Of a DNA stretch of 64,000 bases, positions 30,609-43,793 are shown piece after piece; the first letter of the stretch is position 1, and every line of letters starts with the position of its first letter. The notes under the pieces are model-generated. The model saw nothing but the letters and a program-made list of their open reading frames with translations. It made no database searches and had not been told where the DNA came from. The stretch is taken from contig OY986435.1 in assembly GCA_963920525.1 (NCBI GenBank), forward strand, positions 175,376,266 through 175,440,265, written 5' to 3'. This stretch comes from Dichetophora obliterata (taxonomy: Eukaryota > Arthropoda > Insecta > Diptera > Sciomyzidae). The translations under genes were made by a program, and so were the position numbers.

Positions 30609-33600
30609 TATCATATCTTGCAACCAGCTCTTCAATTGTTTGAGTAATTAAATTTCAGCGTTGAAGTTATAAAGCGTTGAATAGCTTATTCACGACTGCT
30701 CAAAGCTATAAGAAAATGTAGAATTAAATGGTATAAAACAATTTTAATATAAACTTATTTAATAATCAAAAAAATTTGAGGACAAATATCACCTAAAGTA
30801 ATCACTCTAATTAAAAATAGCAGTTTCAGCACAATTTTTAACTGTTTGCGAATTGTTCATATTATAGTAGAAATCTCTTCAGGCTTTTAATCTTAAGCTT
30901 TAGAGTTAACCAGAGTTCGTCATTGGTCGAAATTCGACCTATTCGCATACATTCTCTGTTGATTAGATACTCTGTTTTTCTGACCACGAGCAATGATATT
31001 TTATATTTTTTGTATGGGGACCCCCAGAAGGGTGGCAGATAGAGTGTAGATGTGTTTAAAAAAAAATGTCAAGTAGGGGTCATAGATTTTTTGATAAGAT
31101 CTATAATTACGTTGACCATATTTCTTACAGAAAAATTCAAAATTTTAAATATTCCATATGTAGGATGTTTAGTGGATATAACTATATTCATAACAGTATA
31201 CATACAAGTTCATTGAAATGTTTTGAAAACAGATTAACTTATGTTACGCTTTGTATACTGATTTGCAATTTTGTTATTGCTTTTCATAAGGTAAGTACAT
31301 ATTATATTAATATTTCAGATATTACGTGATCATTTCCTTTTCACCGATACAAAAATTAGAGTGGAGACTCAATGGGTTCATAAGAAATGGTAATTGTAAC
31401 ATCCAAGCACAAAGCTATGTTTGAACTATTGTTGGAAAGGTCTTTGAACGGTATTTAATCCAAAAATAGTTTTGGGAAAGTTTAGGTGGTTTTAGTAGTT
31501 GGGGGTTCCATCCCAAGCGGTAAGGTAATAAATTTCAGAGTAGGGGTGCATGGAACATCATTTAAAAAATTAATATTATTTGTTTCTTAAAGACTGCAAA
31601 ATTACATTTTCAACAATACAAAAATTATGGTTGGGACTCACTGGGTTCATGAGATATGGACATTTTCACATCTAAGCCAAAATTCCTTCATTAACCTTCA
31701 AACGCATTTGATTTTTTGTAACGTAAAAGACTTTTAGTGTCAAATCGGCACTATCCATTACAACCAAAGATTTGAGTTTAATACTACGGAAAAGCATTGT
31801 TTTTTGCTTATATTCATGTTAAATTAAAATAATTATTTAAAAAAAAGCTCAAGAGGAATGTTTGAGATTTGTTTGCCACATTAGAACTATAAAATTGAAA
31901 GAATTCATTAAATTTTAAAAATAACGATTTGTTTGTTATTCACCAACTACACAAAGTTTGAGCACATTTTTTAACATGAATCGGACATACTGAAGATGAC
32001 CAGTGTATAGATATAATTTTTTCTTTACGTTCCTTTTTTAGCTTTGTGTGAATTTGACACTGTACGTCGTTTGAGGGGAATTTTGTGTACAGCTTAACAA
32101 CGACATCAATTGGAATTTTTCTATGATAAAATCTTTATTTAGCCATGATTTTCACATTGAGCCATAATCCTAAGTGAATTTGAGCTCAAATGAGAAAGAT
32201 ATACAGTTTTCTATATAAAAATAGTGTCAAATTGACACGAAATGCGTTTAAAGGTTAAAAATAAAAATAGTTTAACGCAGTTCATTTTAGTGAATAGTTT
32301 TTATCTATATCACAGGTTTCTGTTCAATGACGCTAGTAAAAAGCTTAATATAAAAATAACAAAAAAATAAAAAAAAATTCAATTACTTTTATGAAATACG
32401 GTAAAAAAAAATTTTATGAAATACGCAACATTTATATGTTTTGCAAAACAAAAACATTTATACAGCACTTACCTTAAAAAGGAGAACTGTACAGTATGGA
32501 TGGTCATCGTATCTATAATAGAAATTTTTAAAATTTATGGGTTGTTTTGTATGGAAACCCACAGAAAGGTGGCAGATAGCGTGCAGGTATGTTCAAAAGA
32601 AATGATTAGGGGAGAAAATAAATACGACTAGCTCATACTTTTGACCTCTAATACAAACGTTTTTCTTTATCTTAACTTTAAGATGTTTCACTTCTGCACT
32701 GTATACACTCTATACAGTAATTTTTTTTTTGTGCGGGCTTTCTATGTGGATATGAATCCACAATGCGTGAAATACATTACTTCACCTGTTAAAAGCATTC
32801 TCCTTACTCTAATTCATTAAAAAAATTATCAACATCGGTTGAGAAACAGGGAGAAAATGGTTTTAAACTGTTTCGGCTACGCCTTTTTTCTTTGGCGTAG
32901 TCAATATATATAGTCAATTTTTATGTAATTAATTGTGACCTCTGATGATTTAAAAAGGTTATGATTTAGAGCTTTAAGTACATACTTTAGAACAGGGGTG
33001 CCCAAATGTGTAAACACTAACACAGACAAACTTTAGTATTATAAAGAAATTCAATTCAATATATGCATTGAAAAAATAAAAATTAATTACATTTTCAGCA
33101 AAGTTATCTGTAATGAAAAACCAATTCATTAATATAAATTTAATTTACATTTTGCATGATCCTTTCAACATCAGTCAAATTAGCAACATAATCTGCATCA
33201 AATGTTTTAAAATGCCTTTCAAAATTATACTATAGGGATATTCCTAGGAACGGTCAAAAATAACTTTTTAAATATATGCCTAAAAAACATGTCGAATAAT
33301 ATTTGTGGTCTTTTTCCTTCATTTATCTATTTTTCTTTTTTTTTCTTCGTTGTCTCGAGTCCCATTTGTGTCGGATTTGTGTAATTGCGTCTTTGATTTG
33401 ACAGTTGATTGATTGGCAAATCAATTTTTCCCAAGCTCGACTGTATGCAATAGGATTTTAATTTTGCAAATTTGCTACAGTCGTGCAAATGTAAATCTAT
33501 ACATTTTGCTGTGTTGAAAATATTTTCCATCCAATTTTGCCAATGCCACGAAGCAAGGCTATTTGCCCGTGATTGGGAATAGCCCTTATATGTTCGTCTG

Positions 33601-33626
33601 AATTATTTGAAAGCATATTTATTATA
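30609..33626. other. Non-coding spacer with two pairs of diverged direct repeats
   Basis: About 75 bp around gggtggcagatagagtg at 31006-31085 recurs at 32544-32625. About 55 bp around caatgggttcataagaaatgg at 31335-31390 recurs at 31600-31655. CAGGGGTGCCCAA at 32996, a common hAT terminus, has no partner nearby. No coding sequence was recognised. Confidence 0.45.
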
Positions 33627-34532
33627 CAGCGTGAATCAAAATAAATGTCGCACTTGTTTTATGCCATAAACTTTATAAAATAAAAATTTTTATTTTTTAT
33701 TTTAACCATTTTGTTATAACTTAATAACTCTGCATCATTAAATTTGAATCTTTCACCATTAATTCTTTTTAAAAATTTAAAACAATTTTTGAAAGACAAG
33801 CATGCGGCCCGCATATAGTTTTGAGGTATATCATATGATATTTTCATTAATCGTCGCTTAAATTTCTCTACCGTCATGTGTTTATGTTCGTTAATTTGCT
33901 CAGCACTATATTCCAAATAGAAAAGTCCAGGAGGCTTTTGCCAGGGGATGAGCGAGGCCATTCGCCAACAGAAATAAAACATGGCAAAAGCTGCTCTGCA
34001 TCAGCTTTGAACGATTTTTGCCTTGTGTGCTGGAAAAGAATCTTGCTGAAAACAAAAGTGACTCTCGTAAATTTGCTTGGCATAAGATAGTTCTTTAAAA
34101 CATGTTGTAAGTAATATTCCGAATTATTTTAACGCCTTTTTTGATAAAGAAGGGGCAATTTGCCTTTTTCGGAGAAAGCGCCCCAAACCATGATTGACGA
34201 AACATTTTGAAACCTTTCAATGGTTTTTTTTTAGAAATATCTGCCATACAAGCTGCGTACACACTTTCATTTGGCGAGTTGCGGCTTGCTTGCAAAACGA
34301 AGAGTTTTTCGTTGGAAATATGATATTGCAACCTGCGTGCTGGCAATGGATCTCTGCACTTATTTCCTTTCGCAATATTAATATTATTATTGACAAAACT
34401 TTTGAAACGGTTCATGCAATAAGTGTACAATTAATGCCAGAGTCGTAAAAAAACAACATTTGTTTTCCAGTGTTGCTTCTTTTTGTGTAATTGTTATTAA
34501 AATAGGTGCGACAATTACTTTGATTCACGCTG
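33627..34532 (-). mobile_element. Tc1/mariner-superfamily element, internally deleted, 906 bp
   Basis: The inverted ends CAGCGTGAATCAAAATAAAT and the right-hand copy match for 27 bp with two differences, and TA flanks each side (33625-33626 and 34533-34534). The length is too short for a complete element. The coding strand is minus; the N-terminal DNA-binding region is absent while the catalytic core survives in pieces. Confidence 0.85.
33666..34427 (-). pseudogene. Tc1/mariner-like transposase core, broken
   Basis: Minus-strand readings give ISNEKLFVLQASRNSPNESV (first catalytic region, normally FSDEK), then ALSPKKANCPFFIKKGVKII, then an FQQDSFPAHKAK-like block (second Asp) and EWPRSSPGKSLLDFSIWNIV (third acidic region, normally SSPDLNPLDFSIWSIL). 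The tail reads DIPQNYMRAACLSFKNCFKF and NGERFKF. The residues expected to be Asp in the first and third sites are changed (NEK and SPGKS), so catalysis is lost in addition to frameshifts. The DNA-binding half of the protein is missing, consistent with an internal deletion. It belongs to the transposase group with a WSIL-type third motif. Confidence 0.82.
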
Positions 34533-34636
34533 TACATTGTGCCTTAGCCTTAAAATTATGAGTGAAAAATATCACTTTCCCACTGAAATTATATTGTTCA
34601 TTCTGCAAAGTTAAATTTTTTTAAACGAAATCATAC

Positions 34637-34820
34637 GTAAGGCTGCAAGCAGAGTAAACGCCGAAGCGGACAGGCCGGCTGGCAGGCGCAGGCGAACTGT
34701 GTTAAAAAGCGATATTAAAGACAGCTTGGCTTTATTTCTCTTTCCTTTCTTCTCAGGTTACTGCCTACGACTGTCAGGCTGCATGTCTGAATCGGCGTTC
34801 ACTCTGTCCGCAACCTTAGA
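34637..34820. mobile_element. GC-rich MITE with about 50-bp inverted ends
   Basis: taaggctgcaagcagagtaa plus acgccga at the left pairs with the inverse of tcggcgttcactctgtccgc plus aacctta at the right. The pairing extends about 50 bp inwards at roughly 75 percent identity. The GC content stands out against its surroundings. No target duplication was recognised and there is no coding content. Confidence 0.6.
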
Positions 34821-35031
34821 CAACATCAAATTTATGTTCTGTATGTGTGTATGTATTAGAATGCACAGCCTATACAGCCTAAGTCCTTTTACAAAAACAA
34901 ATGTGCACTAAATGCATAGGGCTTTGGCATCTCTGCTTTAAAACTTTGGTACATACACAACTCTGATAAAGTTTAGGGCATCACTAAAAATGGGATTCAC
35001 TTGTTTTTCAGCATCATATGTTATTCTGAAG

Positions 35032-35205
35032 GGATTATTCAAACATGTGTCAAATCATATAAAACGTAAAACAGTGGGTTGGTCACAGCTGAATCACTCA
35101 AGACTACTGAAGAGGAAATGTAGCAATTTCCGAAACAGGCTGTCTAGTCTGCTGTGTGATTGACTTTAAACAGAGTTGCTGTTGTTGATGTTGTTGCTTT
35201 CTTTC
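35032..35205 (+). repeat. Hairpin repeat family, copy 1
   Basis: One of three copies in this window of a roughly 180-bp sequence. Shared landmarks are aacagtgggttg, aatcactcaagactactg, the GGAAATGTAGCAATTTCC hairpin (35114-35131), gaaacag, ctgtgtgattga and a TTG-rich end. Words on the two flanks of the hairpin (tcactcaagact and agtctgctgtgtga) can pair loosely, so the whole may fold. Confidence 0.65.
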
Positions 35206-38200
35206 ATAAAGTACTTGGCCTGAAGCTTTAAATTATAAACTTATAGGTAATCAATGTTATGAAAAATAAATTTTTTTAGCTATAACTTTTGGTTGGAAAG
35301 AGATATTGGGGTAATTTTTTGTATAAAAATTTAAATAATGTATAAAATATAAAAACAACGTTTTCATATGGTCAAAACTAAGTATGTAGCAGTTTGTTTT
35401 AGGATGTACGCAATATGTGCACTAAGTTTGAGTTATATTAATATAGATTACCTTTTTTTTATTATGTAGGTCACTTTTAAGGCAAGTGACCAATATTTGC
35501 AACTTTTTTGTCAAACATCATATAGTCTTAATTGCATTTTTTCTAGACTAACGCTTGAAATGAAGCTCTGGCTACTTTCAGGGCAATTATTTTTTTATAA
35601 CTGGTTGTTGCCAGGATACTTTATACATAGTTTTGTTCTTGAAGTAGGTAGAAAACATTGGCTATTTAAAAAAATTTCAACACAACTACAAAAAAAATAG
35701 TGTAGAACTAAATGCTTAAAGATTTAGCAGCAGTGACATACATCCACAAATCCACCCTTGCCCAAACAAATAGAAAAAAGATGATTTCTTTACTTAGAGA
35801 GGAACCAATTTCTATGGTAAACATAAATGAGATTCAGTCGGTAAAAAGAAGAATGGGAAAAGAGTCTACAGAGTTAGAAATATACAAAATGAGGTAGCTA
35901 AATATAAAAAGAAACATCCAGAAAAAACTAGCATAAAGGGTTCAACGGCTGCCTTGAATGGACTTCTGTCAGCTTATATTTGAAAATATGGCAAACGAAA
36001 GGAACGTTAACTGCAAAAACGTTAGTCAGAAATAAAATAGAAAAAACAAACTTAAAACTACACAGTGAACCAAGACTATATTCTTTGAACTCATTTAAGA
36101 AATTTTTTGAGTAGGAAAGTATGGCACCCAGAAATAAAGACTAAAATGGCTCTTAAATCCAAACCTCTTTTTGTTTGAAAGTGTTTTCACAAATTTAATA
36201 AAATCGGATAATTTTACGAACAGTGTTTTTTTATTAATGTGATTTTAAAAAAATATTTATCTCCGATAAGAAAATATGCACAAGATTAAGCTATATTTCT
36301 TACACAAAAAAATTTTGTGTAATCCGATGCTGTCAAGTGAACTCACGTTCTCTCTGTTACAAGATGAATGTTACAACCTCTGGGCCACATCAGTTATTAA
36401 TTTTGGTCAGCGTAACGCGTATTAACCAAAATCTAAAAATTTCTAGAAAATTTTTCGTTTTTTAACAATTCTGTGCTAATTGAAAATAAAAGATTTGCAT
36501 TTTTAAACACATTTTTTGACCAGAAAATTATTTATGTATGGCTCATTTTACAAAAGAATTATTGTGTATATAAAGATTCACAATTTTGAACTAAAAATAA
36601 TTATTTTATTCTTATTAATAAACAAAAAAATTGCTTTACTATAAATTAAAAAGAAATTTATACTAAATATAAATCATTTAACAAATGTTAAACGGCACTC
36701 ATTTTTTTGTATAAAGCATGTCAACTTTTAGTTAAAAAAAAAAATTACTAAAGAAAAACTATCAAACCGAAAACGTTCGCAAGACTCTTCATTTTTGCCG
36801 AACCTTCGCTTATGATTCAGTGGGTAGCTGAAAGTTGGAAGTTTTGCAGAGAATGAACGTAACAAGAAAAACACAAAATGGAAGCAATGCGTTAGAAAGA
36901 AGAAAAACAAGAGCATCACTGAATTGAAAACACTTTGCTAAATACACACTCACACACATGCTAAAACATTAGTGGCGGAAGATGAAGTAAAAACAGGCAA
37001 AAACTTGTGGTAAAAAGTAAGAACCAAGGAGAAGCTTTATATTCTAAACATTGCAAAATGAAATGGAACAGACAGAAACCTGCAAATAATAGGTACAAAT
37101 TGAAGCCAAGACAAACATGACCAAAAAGTAGGTTAGAAAAGAACAGTGAACGGCATTTGTAAGCAAGTGAAGACGCAAAAGTACCAAGATTACAATATCT
37201 ATAGACAAAAAGAAAGTAAACTATATTTAAAATTAAATAAATAAACCGTTCCTTATCAGGAAAAAAAGTGTAAGAGACCAATCTAGCGCCCATATTAATT
37301 ATTATCCAGCATATTAGAAGTAACCAGATAAAATAAAAGCAATTATCTGTTACTTTGGTAAATTATTTAATGTAGAAAATTCCTGCCCGTAGGCAGCACC
37401 TGTTCCGGACAGCAAAGCTTACATTCATTATTTAGGATTTGCTTTAACGAAATATGAAGAAACGGCAGAAGGAATTTTACCATTGAAGCTAAGAATTCAG
37501 CATGGAATACAAAAAGTAACAGCAGTAAGAAGCAAAGCAAGCCAAGTGGAACGAACCATAGCTAATGGGTTAATGGAATGGAAATTTTAACTTTTTGCCG
37601 AAAGGATTGTGGACTGTCTTAAGGAGCAAGCTTACTTAGATACACTAAAAAAATCAAAACACAAACGAAATATTAGTGGTTGTGGAGAAGAGCGATAAAA
37701 ATTTAAATGAATTGTATTGAATAAATAGAAAACCAAAAGAATTTTTGTTTCTCTGATGGGGATAAATAAAAGTTGTAGCATAACTGAACACTGCAGCAAG
37801 CTTAGAAGTAAGTTGAAAGTAAGCAGAGAAAAAAAACTTGTTACGAACTTAAAGAACTTATATGAAAAGTAAAGTTTCGGTACAAAAAGAAATTTAATTT
37901 TGTCAAAGATCCACAAAACGGAATTGAAAATTTAATGCCGGTGAAAAATTTAAGTAAATTTAGAAAAAGATCATTTCGATTTTTGAAATGAAACTTCTTG
38001 GGCAGTGGTTCGATATAATGGCTAAAATTTTTCGAGTCTGTAAGGGTTTCCTCAGAAGGGTGGGGGAAAAAATGAAAAGGACCAGTTCATTCACTTAACC
38101 CCTCTTGGGGTAATAGACCCCACAAAAGATCCCCCTACAATAGATGTATTTTTACAATATATGTTAGCTGCATTCCCGTGGCACTAGATCAGATCAAAAC

Positions 38201-39289
38201 TCAGTAAAACAACGTTAGTTAAACTTTATATCAATTTGTCATCACAGTCTTGAAATAGCTGTTTTAAGAACAATAACAAAACAAAACAACAATACCAAAA
38301 CGCCCATTGAGCGGTGAAACATCACAATAGGAAAATTAATAGTTATTTAGATTTGCCAACTATATTCGTTTTGATAAAAAATGCTTAAAACTTGGCAGTA
38401 TTTTAAGATCAGAAATAGAGCTAGAAATCGAGCTGGTTTTAATTTTTGTTTTTGTTTTGTGTTTAAATTAATGACAGTGTTAGTGATGCATTGAGTACAA
38501 AATGAGCACGAAATAAACTGTGTTTCGAGAAAATCGAGTCTAAAGTTTTTGAGAGCTTGTAGCTCGTAATCTAATGGTTCAATTAAGCTTATATTTTTTT
38601 TTAAATCAATTCTGAAGTTTATTTCAGTAAGTGATCAAATACGTTTACTAAGTTTTTAAAGATATTTATTAAATTAAGTTATTTTAAGAAATCATGTCGG
38701 ATGGTTTTTTTGCATAAATTCTTTGATACAATATTTGATAAAGCAATATCGTTTGTTCAATTAAATTGTGATATTTTAGTTATTTTCGATGTGAGTGCTG
38801 TTCGAAAAATGTTCTGCAGCTCTCTTTGAGCCCTAAATTAGTCATTAGAAATATATCAGAGTAATATAAAAAAGTTCAAACAGTTTATTATTCAAAAGAT
38901 TTATAAGGTTTTTGAATTTATTGATTTATTTATTTGTATTTTTTTTTTTAATTGGTAGATAGCCTCGAGACTTTCGTTCTAAAACCGGGGATTTTGTTTC
39001 TTATTCTTCAAATTTACATGAATCACTTGACTCGCTTTCATCATTTGTTTCTTTTTGAAACGTTAATATCTTTTTGAGCCAATCTGTATTCTCAGTTCAC
39101 ATGAATGTCGTTAGGGACAAAACACTCTTAAGTTTTTGAACTCAGGCCACAATCATCAGCACTACATTATTTTTATCAATTCCAAAAGTTATTTAATAAA
39201 AACCTATTTGGGGATATTATGCTTATATATGATACATTGGTGAGTCTGAAAGAAATCGAAATCGTTTTATTCAGGTACAGTCAACAATC
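35206..39289. other. Long gene-free stretch, no element recognised
   Basis: I found no terminal repeats, RT or transposase motifs here. 36340-36420 contains a weak tRNA-like sequence on the minus strand with poor stems. 36960-37920 is A-rich on the plus strand, giving T-rich minus-strand ORFs with runs of Phe and Leu that look like composition rather than protein. A small hairpin, ACCCCTCTTGGGGT, is near 38099. Confidence 0.4.
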
Positions 39290-40750
39290 CAAGATACTAA
39301 TAACACGGTGTAATAGTGGATAAAAACCCGGCTCGAGACATAGTAGACGTTGTAGGCTTGGCTTAAAATAAGATAAATGCATACTTAGTTTTGTGAATAT
39401 ACTCTCAAAATCGATATTTGTGCTCAAAAGACCGGTTTTAGATAGGTTCATGTATAGTTTGTTGTTTAACTCCGTTATATCTAGCTCCATTTTAAAAATT
39501 TTAAATTTGATAAAAAGGAGAATAATGTAGCTTAAAAACAGTATTATAGAGCTTTTTGTTACCGAATTAATTGACAAAATTACAGGTAAAATCATTTGAA
39601 AGTTTCACTTCAACTTTAACAACGTTTTGTTGGCAAATTTTGTTCTGTGATACCATTAATTTTGACAAGATTCTTAAAACCTGTTTAATTTTGCTTTCAA
39701 CAAGCTCTATCGAATTTTTAGTATTTTTTTACAAATCAAAAATTTTTTTTTCTAAAAATGTTTATTTTACCTTTTTCGTTTGAATATATTATCATCGGTT
39801 TTATGTATAAGTGACTCGCTACTGCCACATGTTTATTGTACTTTTTCCGTGAAAGCGGAATTCTATAGTTTTAATTTCCTTGTGGAACCTTTCACCTTGT
39901 TTATCACTTAACTGCCGCCCAAGGCTATTCGGGAAAGGGTTTATATGGGAGTGCAAAAATGAATTTTTATGAACATATTGCATCCCATTTCTTCGTATGC
40001 TCTTAAAAATTAATTTACTACATCTAAGTTATTTGGACTCTTCTTGTTACCCAGAAAATTTTTGTTGCCCACGCTTTTTTTCTACGGGATTTAATTTAAA
40101 AACGAAATCAGAGTCCTGAAAAATTTTCCGAAATTGTGGGCCCACAAATAAACCTTAAACCTTTTCGATTTACGAATACCGATTGACAACAATGGAAATA
40201 GATAGTTGACAACAAAATATTAAACACGATCGATTGGGTGTTTTTTCTCGATTGATTTATCTGTTAAAAATGTGATAGTTTGTTTGGTTTTCAGACGATT
40301 AAAGTAAATGATAAATGTGGAACGCAAAATTAAACAGGCTTTTGGAATCCTGCAAAAATAAATGGTGCCACAGAACAAAATTTGTCAACAAAACGTTGTT
40401 AAAGTTGAAAAATTAAAAAAAAACTAGAAAATTTCAAATGATTTAGCATGCAACTTGTCATTTCGTTCGGTAAAAAACGGTATTTACATTGTTTTAAAGG
40501 TACATTATTCTTCTTTATATCAACTTTAAAATTTTAAAAATTGAGCTTGATATTACGGAGTTGCAAACAAACTATACATGCAACTACCTAAATTCAGTTT
40601 TATGACCACAAATCCCGATTTTGAGAGTATATTAAAAAACAAAGTATGCAGTTATCTCATGTCTTACCAGGTCTACAACATCTATTATATTTTATTCCAA
40701 GTTTTTCGATTTTTTCTAACTTTGTTACACGGTGTAATTGGCCAACACTT
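39290..40750. mobile_element. Long inverted repeat element (arms about 410-430 bp)
   Basis: 39290-39700 is the inverted counterpart of 40318-40750. Strongest pairings are caacgttttgttggcaaatt with its inverse at about 40385, atatactctcaaaatcg with cgattttgagagtatat, cctgtttaattttgc with gcaaaattaaacagg, and cacggtgtaat near the outer ends. Identity looks like 75-85 percent. The roughly 600-bp loop contains minus-strand remnants of a transposon protein. This suggests a DNA transposon with very long terminal repeats, or two inverted copies of an old repeat. Confidence 0.6.
39820..40190 (-). pseudogene. Remnant of an unfamiliar transposon-encoded protein
   Basis: The minus strand in two frames reads FVFKLNPVEKKAWATKIFW, then AYEEMGCNMFIKIHF, then after a frameshift LHSHINPFPNSLGRQLSDKQ, followed by GERFHKEIKTIEFRFHGK and a stop. 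I recognise this block order (MSLKIHFLHSH, DFFPENLG, SDEQGERFHQDI, RYQG) from many uncharacterised proteins in arthropod and cnidarian genomes that behave as transposon products. Function is unknown to me. It sits in the loop of the long inverted repeat, which supports that it was carried by that element. Dead: frameshift and stops. Confidence 0.6.
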
Positions 40751-42986
40751 TCAAATACCCAGCAAAATTTTTGATACAAAAGTGACATGCATTCTTGGGG
40801 ACACTGCTTCCAGAAGACATTCTATAGATCTAATTGTGATTGCTCTTAGCCTTAGCGAGAAGCGCTTTCAAGAGGCATTTTCATAAACTATTTCTGGAAG
40901 GCATTCAAAAAGGATTTAAATTCAATTAAAGTAAAAAAATATTTATAAATATTAATAATAATATATAATTTAGATATTTTCCGTGGGATTTTTTTAACCC
41001 AACCACTTCCTAAATCCAACACAAAAATGCCATATAAATTGGGAAAAGGATATTTTACGTGGGATTTTTAAAACTCCCAACAAAACTCAAATGCAAATTC
41101 TTGAAGCATTTCTGGATAACACTAAATCAAGCCTTTCTCCCAATGACATACATATGGTAAGGGGGAAACGGGGGGGGGGGGGGGGTAATGTTAATTTGGC
41201 CTAAAACTCACCCATTTTTACGAAGTTTTTGTTTCGTACTGTTAGTGAAATTAACTTCAATTGATGTTGGTATAATAAAGCAACATTTGAATAATATCTA
41301 GTAAAAATTATATTGAAAAATGTCTAAAAATAACAAAATGGCGGCTGTTTTCCGCAAGCACCTCCAAAAAAAAGTGGTTTTGCGTTGAATAGCATAGCTC
41401 ATCAGCGGATCATTTGAAATAAAAAATTCAAATTTTTTGAGAAGCTAATAGGAAGGTAATGCTGTTGAGTTTTTTTGAATTTCTTGGCAGCACTTGAAAG
41501 TCAAAAAACGATATATTTCTTACTGTAAAATGAAAAATAAGTGAAGAAAAAATAAAAAATCGACAGCGTTACCTCATGAATATAGTTGTAAATAATTGTA
41601 CAAATTTCAAAACGATCGGCTTAGCAGCCTTTGAAAACACGACTTATGGGAAAATCGCTTTGAAGTTTTTTATAACGAAGTATCTTCGTTTTTAAGACCT
41701 AAGTTTTAAGACCTTACCCCTCCTTAAAATAATGCCATCTGAGTATGAATAGGGAATGGATGAAATTATAGACTTTCTCTTTCACTTTACTTTCCTTCGG
41801 AAGCACTTTTTTTGCTTGGAAGCAGTTAAAACAGTTAAAATATCGACGTTTTTTCACACGCCCATATCGTATGACAAACAGTAGGGTGCAAAAAGGGAGT
41901 CAAGCTGCACGCACTTGTATGTATGTAACACAACAAACTGTTCCTCATCGAAGTGAAATTTTGCAGGCTATTTTGACCTTAATATAATATCGAACCGTAG
42001 CCGCAAAAAAGTGCAACTAAAATGAAATACAAAATTCTCTTTTAAATGAAAAACGATAGTACTATAAAAAACCCATCTACTCTCAAAATTTCAGATCTTT
42101 AAGTTTAACAGTTCTTAAGTTATACCCATCACAAAATTCCAGCTTATGCAGACAAAACTAGAAAATTGCTTCTCCTGTAAAATTTTTTTTTGTTGGTTAC
42201 ACTTTTTCTGCGTTTATGGCTCGATATATTCACCGTCTGCTATTCACCCAATCCTTCTAATATTAAATAAACAAAATATTTAATATGCAAATTGGGTATT
42301 GTATTTCTTTAAAAATGTTCTATCTCTTTTTCTCTATCTGTTGATGAAGGTTTGGTTCCTCTTATTTTGGAATCTCACCATCTTTTTATTCCATTTATTT
42401 TAAGAAATTAGAGATTCCTTTGTTGGAATTCCTGTGCCCAAAAAAATTTTTTTTGTAATAATTTTTTTTTTAATATGAACAATTTTTTATCATTTTCTTA
42501 CTAATAGCATGATTGAGTACTACTATTTCACTTTGAAAGTTGTATGGCTTGAGAGTCATCATTGACTTTCATTGTTAGTATGGCTTTTTTAACATTTTTA
42601 TAAATTCTGAGATATATAAAAATTTTTACGTAAATTTAAAATAAAATTTAAATTTGAAATTCTAATCTTAGATTCCAAATCGTTGAGAAAACTTGCCTCT
42701 GAAAAGTATCCCAGTTGCCTAAAAGAAAACTTTTGTAGACCTGTGTTATCATTTTACCTGAAATACCTTTCAAAACGAACAATTTTATTTTTCGGAAACT
42801 ATGAATTAATTATAGTTTTGTGAATATTGATTTTGAAATGGTATTTATGATATCGTTTTGCCGCGAGTATTTTACTTAAGGACTTTAAAGTTTTTCGTTG
42901 ACCTGAAATCAAATTTTATTTTTTTGTCAGTTTTACATCGTAAAAATATTCTCCTAAAGCTTTAAGCTTGAATAAAAATTGTTGTA
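40751..42986. other. Unassigned non-coding stretch with a G16 run
   Basis: A run of 16 G occupies 41170-41185, following agggggaaac. 41330-42150 has the flavour of dispersed non-coding repeats (phrases such as caaatttcaaaacgatcggc), but I found no ends. No protein-like reading. Confidence 0.4.
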
Positions 42987-42994
42987 GTTATAAG

Positions 42995-43785
42995 TAGTTT
43001 CCGACCGAATATTCGGTATCGGTTTCGGTTGCGGCCAGTTTCGGCCCTTTTTATCAACTTCGGCTAGTTTCGGCTATTCGGCTATTCGGCTTCAATATGG
43101 CCGAACCCCGAAGCCGAAGCCGAAACTGAAACTTTCAGTTTCTTGCATCAGTCATTTAACTCAAAAATATAAGTTTGGTTTAACCCGAATCACCCTGAGT
43201 AATTTTTTTTTTAATTTTCAGAATGACCTGTTAACGCAAATATAAAATGGTTTAAACTAAAATAAGCACATTTTAAGTGTTTGCGTTTGCGTTGCCATGG
43301 CAACGACAGAATGTTTCGGGTTAATCAAAATATTTACAACCAAAGAAGCCAAAAAGGTGATAATTAAACTTCCGAACGAATTCTGTATGTTTGGAATTAA
43401 GGAAAAGAAAACCAAATATTTCTATTTTTATAATACTAAACCTTTAAAAAAATATGCTTTGTTTTTGGTTCTATAAAAATATACATTGTTGGTACATACA
43501 GTTTTGAGTGCTTACGAAATAAAATGAAAAATAATCTCTTTACGGAACCTTCTACTATTATAATAAACTTTAATTAATATAAGCTTCAAAACTTCAAGAA
43601 TTCATGTTATATTAAATTATTTTCTTCTATGTTTGAAATGGCATTTTTTCTACTTTTAATAAAAAAAAAATTATTTGTAAAAAACTTAAATTTTCATATT
43701 AATTACCAGTTTCAGTTTCGGCCGAATATTATAAAATGTCCGAATATTCGGATTCGGCCAAAATTCCGGTTTCGGTCGAACTCTA
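42995..43785. mobile_element. hAT-like non-autonomous element with TTCGGCC-array ends
   Basis: It is flanked by a perfect 8-bp duplication, gttataag, at 42987-42994 and 43786-43793. The ends TAGTTTCCGACCGAA and TTCGGTCGAACTCTA are inverted repeats (12 of 15). Just inside each end are arrays of degenerate GGCCGAAA/TTTCGGCC words with CCGAATATTCGG palindromes. The 791-bp element has no transposase. Terminus, target length and architecture match the element at 117-2763, although the repeated word differs. Confidence 0.75.
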
Positions 43786-43793
43786 GTTATAAG

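Noticed and set aside
32996..33010. CAGGGGTGCCCAA, a common hAT terminus
   Set aside because: No inverted partner and no 8-bp duplication found nearby.
36340..36420. tRNA-like sequence on the minus strand
   Set aside because: A- and B-box resemblance is weak and stems do not form; could be chance in AT-rich DNA.
36728..37916. Phe/Leu-rich minus-strand ORFs suggesting membrane proteins
   Set aside because: They are the complement of A-rich DNA; no start context, no family resemblance, and three unrelated frames.
41170..41185. G16 run as a G-quadruplex or element end
   Set aside because: No adjoining repeat structure supports an end; long G runs may also be assembly or slippage artefacts.
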